In this document: positions 14,588-28,400 of the stretch, piece after piece
Layout of the letters: every line of letters begins with the position of its first letter
How positions within the stretch are numbered: position 1 is the stretch's first letter
DNA from: Apostichopus japonicus
Taxonomy: Eukaryota > Echinodermata > Holothuroidea > Aspidochirotida > Stichopodidae
Assembly: GCF_037975245.1 (NCBI RefSeq)
Contig: NC_092574.1
Location: 7,186,713-7,250,712, forward strand
DNA: 64,000 bases
Direction of reading: 5' to 3'
Translations under genes and position numbers: made by a program
Notes under the pieces: model-generated
Told to the model about the DNA's origin: nothing
Database searches by the model: none
Seen by the model: only the letters and a program-made list of their open reading frames with translations

Positions 14588-17500
14588 CATATACATATGC
14601 CAGACATTTGCAAATAGGACTATAACCGCAATCCTTTTCGAAAAATGTCCTATTCTATTGGATTTCTGGATACTTTGCACAATTTTTTGTTTTCGCCGGA
14701 GTTTATTAACTTGTTTGATTGTCCAATTTAGTATCAATCTTTGACATTTGTAGCGTAATAACCTCTTGGCCTCTTTTTTTGTATATTCTCTTAGGATATG
14801 AAAGCTTATTGGCCGTGCGGAAGTGTAAATCTCCAACTATAATTGTCTCAATTACAAGAACACAACAAAACAATCCGCCCACGCACTATTAACTTTACAG
14901 CAGTCATTCACTACATACCGTAACTCAATCACACGTAGATATCCCTATATATGGCGTTATATGTCAGCGATAACTGCTGTGTATATATCAGAACATGTTA
15001 AGTATCTAATCTTATGTATAACCTTATTTAAAATTGATGTGACACGTCAGTAAAAGTGTACCTTATTTAAACACCTCGTAATTATATCTTCTTCTAGATG
15101 ATTGCTTAAACTAAAGAGGGATTTTATATAACAATTACATATTTACAATTAATTTAGTAATACCTAACGCAATACTGGAAATGCTAACCCCTATACAGCT
15201 GCTGTATATATGAAGTTGTAATCATGTTTTTCTATCTACATTCTTACATTTATCGACATGTTCCTAACCTCTAGCATACTTATAACAAGTACCTATACCT
15301 ACACATGTACCTTATATGTGTCTATACAGGCACATATACCTCTACCTGCACTTGTACCTGGACCTGCACTAGTACCTACATGTGTATGCATATACATGTA
15401 CATTCAATTATACCAAGTACCTACATGTGTACCTGTACATACATGCACCTACACATATTCCCACTCCTACATGCACATATGCAATATACATAATTATACG
15501 AGTGTCTGTACCTACACTTATACCCATACCTACATGTGTACCTTTACATATACATGTACCTACACCTATTCCCACACCTACATGTACATATAAATATACG
15601 TGTATCTGTATACCTACACCTATGCCCACACCTACATGTACATATGCCATATACATAATTATACGAGTGTCTGTACCTACACCTATACCCATACCTGCAT
15701 GTGTACCTTTACATATACATGTATACCTACACCTATGCCCACACCTACATGTACATATACATACACATAATTATACAAGTGTCTGTACCTACACTTTTAC
15801 TTATACCAACATGTGTACCTGCACCTGTATATATGCATGTACCTACACCTATTTCCACACCTACATGTACATATACGTATACGTGTGTCTGAACATACAC
15901 CTAAACCCATGCCTACATGTGTACCTGTACATATGCATATACATATACATGTACCTACACCCATGCCCACACCTACATGTACATATACATTATTATACAT
16001 GTGTCTGTACCTACACCATTACCCATACCTACATGTGTACCTGTATCTGTACATTCCCACACCTACATGTACATATACATATACATGTGTCTGTACCTAC
16101 AGATATACCCATACCTACATTTGTACCTGTACATATACATTTATCAACAATCGTTTTTTTTTTCTGATCGAAAACATTAAATTATTTGACCTCTCGATAC
16201 ATATGACTTTTTAAACCAACGCATAATTTAGATGGCATGAGAGGGTCTATAACTTATTTGGTTTAAGACCAGATGAACAGATATGGTTACTGCAACAGTG
16301 TAACTAGAAGTTGGACTTTTGCTATGTTAGAGTTGGAGTCAATGTGAGAGTCAAAGGGCTAGGTATTTATGAGTCCATGTTAGGGCTAGGTTACCGAGGG
16401 GAATCTATATATGTGCAGTAAGCTAAAAAGGACCCTCGATTTCGCATAATTTTTTTTGGTTGCAAAATGCCAGGTGAAATTTCCGTTAAGACACCCATTA
16501 TGATCAAAAGACCTGCTGCTTTTATGTTTGTAGGTTTTCATGGTTACCAAGGTTATAAAAGTATATTTGACAGAATGTTGTCTTTTGGGGTTTAATTTGC
16601 GTTAGGACGTTAATCATTTAAGAGCTGCTGGTTTGTATGATCGAAAGTAGAAAAATAGTAAAAGTATAAAAGGAATTAATTAATACTAATTGACGATATG
16701 CAGATTCATTTTATTAATGCTAACCATACCTAGCACCATGGACGCCATTTTGTCATCAATAGGTTTTTTCCCGTGGACTCAAGTTGACAACAACTATAGG
16801 ACGGCCTGGTACGATCGTTTTTCTTGCAAAGACGTTACAGACTGCCTACCGATGTAACGTTATTGAAAAGTATCTAAGTTCAGCTAGCGTTTGACAAATG
16901 CTTAACAAAAAACCTTCGCCTTTTCTGATTATTATTATATTGACGATATTATCATCTAAATGGGGTAACTTCGATACAAACAGGCCTCAAAAGAGCAGAC
17001 CTCTGTATATTAATAAATGTCTGTGAGAGAGAAAAGTGAACACTATACGAACTCTACACAAATATCCTATGCATTCAGCTTACGGCATCGAGTGCATGCA
17101 TGATATTTTGAAATTTAGGGCAGATAGGCTCGATTGAAACTACATATAGGTAGGTGTATATATATATGCCATGAAATAGACTCATGGTAAATTGTTTTCG
17201 TCTGTGGTCGCTTTCTTTCAAGTTTCTTTCCCCGACATTTCAGTTTATTGACTATAATACAATAACGAATAACAGCAGTCAGATATGTTTCAATATTGTT
17301 GGATAACTTAATTTGTTAGAATGTGAGTCATTTCTGTATGCCAAGGGACGGTTTTTTTTCGTAAAAGACAATTGTTAAAAAACATGCATATTTATTATAG
17401 ACGAGAGCATTTTTAGAAAGTTAAAATGTCGCGTTCTTGCTTAGAGTATAGGTTATAGCTTTGTATAGGTATATAGCAAATCTGTTTAGTTCCTATAAGT

Positions 17501-19566
17501 ATTGTAGGAGAAGATTGTTGTCTAATTTGTCTTCTCGGTAAAGTGCAGCCCAAATGCCCGCGGTATCGACTGTTCGCTTTCTTCACTGGGACGAATAACG
17601 CGTATATTGATTAGGAAGAAGGAAGAGAGTTACTTACCAATCAACAAAACGAGTTCACGACCGTTTAGTGTACAAGTCAAGCGAGTATAGGCATTAGGCG
17701 AAATACAACGTGAATTAGTGTAGTAAGAGAGTAAATGTCTGCGGTATAGGCTAGCCGATAGATGTGTACAAAATCGTACACTTCCAGTGTAGCCTATCAG
17801 TATAGTATTGGTTCATATGTAAAATGACTATAGCCTATATGACCTTTGCTTTAGAGGTATAGGCTATCTATGTAGGTGTGGGCAAATCATACACTTCTAG
17901 TGTAGCCTATAAATACAAATGTAGTATAGTGGTTTATGCATAAGGAATATAGTCTATATCCTTTGCTCTACAAGTATATAGCTGTATATAGCTGTGATCG
18001 AATCATACTAACGATCATTTAAAAAACCAGTATGTCATTCATGCACAAGGACTATTTTACACCAAAACTCGAGGTTTATTATGATAACACATATTGAAGA
18101 ATCAATAGAACCTGTTTGATGCGAATAATCAAAATATATATGTTTTAAAAAGGATTGCCTCATAAAATAAACATCCGGATTAGTTAATTTGGTAGCAACC
18201 CTCAGACTTCAAAAATACAATGGAATCAGTATTTGTTTCTATTCTACATTCCCGTGGGTGTAAGCATTTTAAAACATCAACACTACCTATAAATTAGACA
18301 GTTAAATGTTTTGATATATGTCTTTTGAGTTTTAACATATGGTAACAGACAATATTCTGCTTTCATCGATCCCCCAAGCACAACCTGCACCTTTAAAGTT
18401 TAATGCTCTCTACAAAAGGTTATACAGCATGGACACCTTTACTAACTGAGTTATACTTAACACGTTACTGTCACGCAAGGTCAAATGGAAGTGTTTGATC
18501 GAAAACATTAAATTGAGTTACCCGGTTACATTTCCAAAAAACTTTTTTTTTCATAGATCTGTTTATAAATTAATCCGACACGGTTTGAAAGTGCTATAAC
18601 TGGCACCTTCCAATTTGTTTGTTGTTGTTTTGATTTTATAAATAAGATAGAAATAAAAAACATATAAGATAAAATATAGTTCTTTTTCACACCTTGAATT
18701 TATGGTGCATTTAAATGGACTATGAGTCTGGACTCGATAAGGGGGAGGGGGGGGGGTGGGGCAACATTGCGTAAAATCTTCAAGTTAAGATTAGAAAAAA
18801 AAACACGGACGAAATTTTTAGGCCATTTTACAGCTAGGTGTGATGTTATCGAATTTTTTGATTGACTGGGTAAATTGACGAAGATAATACAAACAATGCG
18901 CAATAAATGAATACACCCAAATGAATGGAGTTAAAAGCATGCGTGATTTTGAATGACATAGCAGATTTACTGGTTCTGCATGGATCTGATGTAATTAACA
19001 AATATTGACATGATGTAATATACACGATTTATATATTTCAAGGTGTAGTAAAACAACATTGATATATTATATGTATCCTCAGAGAATCTTGTTTGTGAGA
19101 ACAAAATAAAATTTAAATTTTTTTTTAAAAAAAGAAGTAAAAAAAACAGGAAATGGAAGAAACATTTTGGACTTCTAGTGGAGCAACTTACCTTTCCTCT
19201 TGTCCCCGAATGAATTTTTCTTTATTTTGCAAAGTTTCAGGAACTAAACTACAGGTTATTACATTGTTTAGCAATATTTTTGATATTGTAATATATTAAT
19301 GTTTTATATGTGTATAATTCGTATTGATGCGTCAAATCCTGTTTCCTGATTCTAAAATTGGTCAAGTTGTCGACCAAGGCCTCAACAAAACAGCTGTTTG
19401 AAATATATACCCCCAACCAGCTATAAACATGACGAATTCATGACGGTGATATTACATGTATTACCATTTACCCAAAGATTTATTATCTAAAGGTCATATA
19501 TGTATACGATTGTTTATTTATTTTATTCTTCAACCTTTTTTTAATTAATGACATACCGGAGTGTAT

Positions 19567-19638
<72 letters not shown>

Positions 19639-22600
19639 CATATATATAATATATGTAACTACTGCATACATGGTCCGTATAATATATGTTTCAACAGTAC
19701 ATGCGGGGTTCGTTCCGTTACTAATTGTCTTTCTTTCTTGTATATTAATTACTTTGTTTTTCAAGTCTGTCATATAGACATAGATGTATTTATTCTAACA
19801 AACGCATGGGAACGCTGACCTAGATTTTGTTTAAATTGTTTTTGCATTACCTTATTGATATTCACCGCGGTTGCTTTACACTAACTGGTAACGAATCGAT
19901 ACCTCTTGTGCAGAAGGTATAGCAGGTATTGTTACACTGCACGCACATGTATGGACATTGCGAAGAAAAAAACAGTCAACTAACAAATTTACCGTTATTG
20001 TTTCCTTTGTACACGACACAGCATTAAAATATACTATTATTGAAATTTTAATGGGCGAGCAGGTGTCAACAATATCTCTATAGAGAGTGTCTGTGACCAT
20101 TTGTAATGACCATGGTAATTCTGTGTGCCCACAACTCATGAATATTCATGACGAATGTATATTCAATCAAGACATAAAAGACATATACATAGTAAAACAT
20201 AGTAAAAAGTGACATTTGTACATAGTAATTCTGTTTGCCCATAACGAAGATTACAGTAGACCTAACTCATGAATATTCATGTCGAATGTATATTCAATCA
20301 AGACATCAAAGATATATACATAGTAAAACATAGTAAAAAGTGACATTTGTACATGGTAATTCTGTGTGCCCACATCGAGGATTACAGTAGACCTAACTCA
20401 TGAATATTCATGTCGAATGTATATTCAATCAAGATATCAAAGATATATACATAGTAAAACATAGTAAAAAGTCACATTTGTACATGGTAATTCTGTTTGC
20501 CCATAACGAAGATTACAGTAGACCTAACTCATGAATATTCATGTCGAATGTATATTCAATCAAGACATCAAAGATATATACATAGTAAAACATAGTAAAA
20601 AGTGACATTTGTACATGGTAATTCTGTGTGCCCACATCGAGGATTACAGTAGACCTAACTCATGAATATTCATGTCGAATGTATATTCAATCAAGATATC
20701 AAAGATATATACATAGTAAAACATAGTAAAAAGTCACATTTGTACATGGTAATTCTGTGTGCTCACAACGAAGATTACAGTAGACCTAACTCATGAATAT
20801 TTATGACGAATGTATATTCAATCAAGACATCAAAGATATATAAATTATAAAAAATAAAATGAAAAAAGTGACATATTAGATGGACGTAAAATAACTAGCA
20901 TATATATCAGAATAATTTTAGTTTAATTTAGTGTAATTATTATTTCCAGGACTAGAAAAAAAACGATTTAAGATGCATAAATGCGCCAGATGGTCGGAAA
21001 TACCATAACTGTAAACAATGGTCAGCTTTTGTCATTTTTCGACGATCACATTTTTGCCCCGCTTTTATTTTTGTATGTCTATCTGCATGTCTGTTGGGGG
21101 AAAGAGTGACGGAAGGGATTGATATTGAATTCAAAACCCCTGAACCAATATATACATCGAGAATGAAGTAGATTCTTGAAAAATGAGAACAACAATTCCA
21201 GACTCTTTTCCCTTTCCAAAAGGCCCTCGGATAAGCCCTAGAAGAGAGGGCAGAAATATCTTTATGGAACCAGGAACCGTAACTTTTCTAGTTTAAGTTG
21301 TAATCTGTGGTATGATCCTTGATCTTTTAAGGATGCACTCAGACGAAACTGTCGCATCCTCTCTCAGCCTCATGAAACAAACAAAAAAGAAGAAGAAGAA
21401 GGGTTTATTCATCCTTCTGGGAAGTCAGAGTATATCATTGGTTAAAGATATTGATCATTTCAAAATTCTCGTGGGAAATAGAGCTGACAAAACAAGGTTA
21501 TTATCAAAGGTTTTTTTAATAGCCCGAGATGGACGAAAGAGAAAAAACGGTTTAACAAAAGTTGTCTATTCTTTGAAACTGTAAACGAGTAAGAAAACCC
21601 TCCAATATGCGTAAAGAAAAGATAAATTGACCATTAGATATTCCATTTTCGTTTCTGTTCATCACGCTCAAGTAATTGAAAGCTGACCATATAGACATAT
21701 TAGGATGTTATACTCTCAGTTTGAAGGCTCGTATATAAAAGCTGGATTCGAGTAGAGGCTGGATTACAATAAACTACAATTAGTGCAATATGAACAAAGG
21801 ATAGAAGTTATATTAGGTAGTACCGGTAGTAGTAGTAGGACAAAAATTCGACAACAACTTCTGCTGCTACTGCTGAGATATAAACTTCCTCCAAAGGGAT
21901 GAGGGAGGGATTACCACATTTGGTAGTCTGGTATCTTTCAATCTGTAGGGGGGGGTTGCCAGATCCCCCAGGGGGTGCGTGAGTCCATCCTATGGGGTTC
22001 GTGAAACGTTACTGAAAGTCAAAACTAGAGTATACTTTTTGTTGCACTAAAATCTGATATATCATATAGTTTAGCAATGTACAAAAGTCGTACCTATCGA
22101 CAAACTCTTTTCGCGTTCCATACGCATTTGTTGCCATAGTAGTACCGTACCATGCATGTGATACTTGATCTATTATGAAGCACTGTTCTGCGTATTATAA
22201 TATAATAATGACTCAGATCGTGTCTCGAAAAATTGGGGGTTCGTGGACAACTCTGACATTCACAGGGGGTTCGTGGGTGGGGGGGGGATAAAGTTAGGGA
22301 AACCCTGCTGTAGGGGAACCACCGACAAAAGAAATTACGAGGCCATTATCTCTGTTGACAATGGCATTTTGGATTATTTTTTTTTATACATAAGCCACAT
22401 CTGTGCCCATATTTCTTATATCCCACATGCATTTTGATCATGTTTTCTTCCCTCAGACTTACGCTTTTTTTTTGGTAGCGACACCGAACACCAAAAGGAC
22501 ATGAAAGGGGGATTAAAAGAGGGTGAAGGGAAGGTTGAAAGAGGTCCATTATATATTCATTTTTTTTATGCAATTCAGATTGCACTGACTGTTCTCTTTG

Positions 22601-25382
22601 CTTCGTGTGAGCGACAAACTGTTAACCCAAGTCAAAATGATATAGAACTTTGAATTTAGAAATAGTAATAATGAGAAGAAATAGAAATATTAGAATATGG
22701 GTTTTCCGTAATTGCGGGTAAATCTCATCCGAGCAATCATTCTATTTCGTTTAATTTTCTTCCAGATGGATATACTACAGAGGACGTCACGTTTTCTTGG
22801 TACTTCGGAAACCAATCAATCGAAGGCATTGAGTCATTAGAGATGGCGCAATTTACTCTTGTTGACCACAAAGTCGTGTCTCGTATGATAACGTTCTCGA
22901 CAGGTAAGACGACATTAATAAAGAATACCAACACAGTAATTTATTTATTTGCCATTATCAAATAACACCATAATCATTTGATATTTTACGTTAAAGACCT
23001 CATTAAAGTTCGGGATATGAATTTCGTGTAGGGTGGTCACTTAGCCAAAATTAAATGCCTATTAGAGGAACAAATACAGTTGAGAATGGCAGTTAAATTT
23101 TCGTTGAAATACGACCATGAGAGACCATTATTTGACTTCTAGCATATTTTTGAGGCAAACCTGATGCCCTTTAAAGCATCATATAAGTAAATCTATCGGC
23201 CATGGCACTTATACACTTCGGTTGTACTCTATTTTAATAATACTATCGGGTGTGTTCCCTGACAATATGTTACAATGCAGGATAGCACGGAATCGGAACG
23301 TCATAACGCACTGTGATGAGGCATACATTATCTGCAGTTGTCTGCTGGAAACAAAAGAAAAACAAAAGAAGCCCCACCTCCCACCCCCCCCCTCCCTCAG
23401 GAATAAAAGTAGCAGAAGCAGAAAAAACGGAAAATCTTCAATTAAGCTATGCCTAAGCTAGTTGAAGCCATTTTGAACTTACCACGACACTGTTATTGTG
23501 TACGATATGCATATGTGTGAATGTGTACTCATTTGTATGCACTATTATTTTCTCATTTTCGTGTATTAAGTTAGATACAATTTTTAACATTTCAATTTTT
23601 TAATTTGCCGTTTATCAAAAATTAATCTGCATTATCAATTGTAGTAGCAATATACAAATATTATTATTTTTTAATCTCGCGAATTGTCTTTTCTTTAAAA
23701 AGCAAAAGAATTTGTTTTAAAATCTATTTACTATGTCCTATGCGTTAAAAGCTTATCGCCGACCACGTTGAATGAACCCACGCATAAATTTTTTCTGACT
23801 ATGCGATATCACTTACCCATTTTCTGGTTTATGGCGAAAGGATACATCATAAGGTTACCCTTGGAGTGGTATACATAGGCCTCTTGATATCGTGACCAGA
23901 GTTAGACCACTCGAAAGGTTTTACATTTCATTGGCGATGTAGAAACGACAAAAATTGTCGTAATTGTGTTAATGTGTCCTTGCATATTTATGATAGTATC
24001 TCGTGACACGGAGATGATCACGAATATATATATATTTTTTCTCTGTCTTCTAACTATTTTTCTTTCTTTCTTTCGTTTTTTTCTCTTTTAAAGGCGCATA
24101 TGCTCGATTATCTCTTAGCTTTCGTTTACGACGTAGTATCGGGTTTTTCATCCTCCAAACATATTTACCTTCCATCCTTCTCGTCATCCTCTCATGGGTC
24201 TCCTTCTGGATCAACCATGAGGCAACCTCGGCGAGGGTTGCTCTGGGTAACATATTTTGTTTTTTTGCTTATTTTATTTCTAGAGATAAATTATAACAAT
24301 AACACAAATAATGAAGACCCCTCATCCCCCACCCCTAAAAAAACCTCAACTCCAAACATACAAACAACCAAACACAGAAAACAAAATATAACAAAATCAA
24401 AAACTTATTAAATGATATCTGGCAAACTTTTGACTTTTATAAAATATATATATATATATATATTATAAAGAAAATCCACATTTACTCCAAAGAAAATATT
24501 ATTAGAGAAATACAGAGAACTAAGATATGACTCATAATTGACAAATATGGAGTAATGTTTTAGAAAGTATATTGGAATTGTCGTTCCCCACTGGAATCTT
24601 CGTCGGCAATACTTGGCATTCGAATAAAAAGACTTTTCTAAAACATTAGACCTCTTTGTCAATTATGAGTCATATCTTATTTCTCTGGTTTTCTTTCATG
24701 ATATATATGTAAACATTTCTACAACGGTCTTAATATACCCCTGACATTTATGCTACTTTCTGTTGCCTATGTCACATGATTAGGTTGTTAAGAAATTTAC
24801 TCATCATATCTTCTTAAACTAAAAGTAGTCCCTCTCAAAAAACTACATTCTGCAGGCGTCTCTTAAAATGATTCATGTCTCTTGTGGATCTTTCCTTCGA
24901 ATAAAGGTATCCCACATGGTCTTTATATCAGTATAATACTTCTCCGAGAGATCGGTTGTCATGTCCCCACAATGTGTACAAACAACGGCGGTACCATGTA
25001 GACACATAAAGAGGGCGCTACTCAAGGATTCTTTAAAATAGACCCTGTGAGATTTGGACCCGTCTCGGCTTCTAAAATGAATTCGTGACTACGCAACAGA
25101 CGTCTTTAAACGAGGATTTGGAGATACCCTCTATAGTATTGAAATATATACGTTTTACAATTCCTGCCTACATGCAGGAACCACTACCTACGTGTTTGTG
25201 TACTATAAACTATACGCGATTTGGCATTGCACACAAACATACACAATACCTTGCAATAATGTGTATACTGTCATTAAAATGTACACAACTTTTGTAGAAC
25301 AGTTGCTTTTCTATATTTAAACAGGTTGGTTTAGGGGAGGAATAATTGTCACAGTATATATTAACAGTATATAAACACACAC

Positions 25383-25419
<37 letters not shown>

Positions 25420-28400
25420 CTTCTTGATACGTTGTGAAATTGAAATCGTGTAAATTAAACGAATTAATTTGTCCTCTCCGCCTGAGGAAATATGGGATGA
25501 ATAAAACTCTATTCTAATTTTCATAATAAACTTAAAGAAAATTCAAGACTTCAAGAAAAGGAGGTCCGGTCACATATTTCCCCATGGTTCCGACCTGGTT
25601 TTCCACACTAATGACTATATTCAAACTTCACTGTCTGTTTAAGACACGATTTCAAAACAAGCGATGGTCACTGATCAAATCAATAAACTGATCAATAAAC
25701 TTAAGGAAAATTTAAGAATTCAAGAAAGGGGGTCCGGTCACATAATTTCTCCATGGTTCCGATCTGGCTTTCCACACCAATGACTATATACAAACTTCAC
25801 TGTCTGTTTAAGACACGATTTAAAAACAAGCGATGGTCACTGATCAAATCAATAAACTTAAGGAAAATTTAAGAATTCAATAATGGGGGGTCCGGTCACA
25901 TAATTCCCCATGGTCCCGATCTGGCTTTCTATACGAAATGACTTTATTCAATATTCACTGTCTGTTTAAGGCACGATTTCAAAACAAGCGATGGTCACTG
26001 ATCAATTCATAACAAAAACAAAAACGAAACATGAGTGCTGAATCAAACGTGAAACAAAACTAAAACAAAACCCTTGATAGTCACACGAGATCGACTGAAA
26101 TTAGGGCTTCTGAAGCTATCTAATTTACACATTCGATAAAGTCCTCTGCAATTGATTGAAACCCTCTCTGAGGAGTAACATTCTCACGTTACCAAATCCA
26201 TGTATGTTGTACCTCCCACCAGGAGGTATACCTCAAGTATAAGAAAAGATCGTTTAGTAGGTTCCACAGAAAACCCTAAAGGAGTGTTACTATATGTGTT
26301 TCCTGTCTTGTTTAAGTCTGTAACTATGCAATGCAACTTTCACGAAATCGAAAGCGGTTTATAGTTTTTACAATTATTTAACCCTTTTTGATTGTTCACT
26401 ACTGAGGGATGGGTTGGGCGGAAGAAGCGGGGTAAGATATAGAGATAGAGAGGGAGAGAATTGGCTTTTGTATTCTCATAGGTACCGCAATCACTCATTC
26501 AGAACGTAGAGGCACCCGTTCTGTTTCTTCGAAGGGGGCCGGGGGGGGGGGGAGGGTAACTCTTCGGGGATGGTCGAGAAATTGGCTGCATTTTATGGCT
26601 TAAACATAAATAAAAATTAATTAATTCCTATGAAAAAATGGTGAGGTGTGGAGGATGGGGGGGGGGGGTAAAGCGGGATCGACAGGGTAACTAACCTTTG
26701 AATGCGCATGGACAACGCAACCGTTAATTAATAACAACATGGAATAAATTAGCAACTTTAAATATACAGATAATTAATTGTTATAGATAATAACGTGGTA
26801 AGGTTTAGAATGAAATCAGTCATATTTAGGTGATGGGAGGAATGAAATGTGAGAGTGTGCACTTGTTTTGTATCCTGATCGAGGACTTGAACAAAAGAAT
26901 TCCAGGTCCTCGGATGTGATTTCTAAAGAATCACCACGTCCTCGAAAGAATTCTATTGTGATGGGGTATTGTTAAGGTTAGGGTACGTGGATTTGAACAA
27001 TGGAAGAAACAATGGGGTCCTCGGTCTGAATGTAAAACACACCTGTGTGTGTGTGTGTGAGGTGTAAAACGAGGGGAGGATAATATTTGTCGTAACTGAC
27101 TCAAAAACCTATCACTTGCAAAATTCAATTATTTATAACAGGAGAAATAAATTCTTCTCTTAATATTAAATCTTTCTTCCTCTGGTTGAACTATTGTATG
27201 TTGAGCTGAATCTGGAGAAAACCCCTGGAAAGATACCATTGCACGGTTAAACTCATTACAAATGTAAATGAGACCCGTCCTTCAGAGCAAGTAACCAACA
27301 TACATAACATTGACAAATCAAATATGCACGCACATCAATCATGCAATCTGGATCTTGGACAGAAAAGACATAACATCACAATTCCCCTCCTCCCTCCTCA
27401 AACAATTTACATAAATAAAAGATTTCAACAGAGTAATATCGGCCATCATTATTCTTTTTGAGTATTGCAGTTCTCGGTTGACGATCGAATGATTTATTTT
27501 GTAATTTTTTTCACCAAACTAAGAGTGTAGTATGTCTGTGTGCGTGTGTATAGTCATGCTAATTCTAACTTTTGGGTAAATAAATGGTATTCTAGCTGTA
27601 TATATGTATTCATTCTTGATTATCTCGGTTTAACGGTTAAAAAAAATTGAATAAAATATTTCTTTTTTTCTTCTTCTTCTTAAAACAAAAACACAAAAAA
27701 ACGTGATGACTCCAATTTTTATCAAGATAGGGTTCATTTGTCCTTTAGTTTCAAACTTTAAAGGAACTATATATATGAATCGAAAATCAAATTATTACTA
27801 TTAATATGTAATGACCACAATGCATGCAGAACTAAGAGAAAAACGTGATATTGACAATTCTTTATGAATTTGTAAAGTTTGTCAACATATCCATATTAGT
27901 TTGAAACTAATACGGTTTACATTAGTTACGATCAAGTAATTGCGCATTAGGGCCTTTGCATTGGTATTATTTTTTAAATTAAAACATAAGCTAGAGTTCT
28001 TAAACAAGTTTGTTAATTTATTTATCCAAAAATTTCGAGTAGACGCTTAAAACCTATGTGATCTATAGCTAAGGTGGGGTAATTATACAGTCTTTGACTC
28101 GTGTTTTATTCTCTATGCATTCATACTAAACAATTCTGATCAAATTTCAATTTCAATTAATTTTTGTATATCCATATATAGGTTTGAGATATAATTTAAA
28201 AAAAAAACGCGTATAATTTCAAAAAATAAAATTTAAATAAACAACAGCCAGCCAAAATAGAGCCTGGTTTTACGAAAAACCAAACAGCTTGGTCCACTCG
28301 CAACCCCCTGTCCCCTCTAAATTATGACTGTAACCACGTGATCATTACGCTGTCACGTCAAGCGTCTTTTTATTTCAAACTAATTCTTTGTTTTCTCTAC

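Larger units (their letters stand above)
9644..22765. other. Gene 1 13.1-kb intron
   Basis: The largest intron in the window. It holds several (AT)n blocks, two copies of one hAT-like element (11540-11846 and 21951-22307), a minisatellite (15250-16150), a two-unit tandem (17750-18005), the 131-bp satellite (20106-20872) and a 59-codon open stretch of unknown nature (12179-12355). Confidence 0.7.

Noticed and set aside
15382-16167. Long Thr/Tyr/Cys/Pro/His-rich open frames
   Set aside because: Open on several frames and both strands at once because the minisatellite unit lacks stop codons; no start context or conserved domain.
20106-20872. CRISPR-like regular repeat
   Set aside because: Units are contiguous 131-bp tandem repeats without distinct spacers, in an animal genome.
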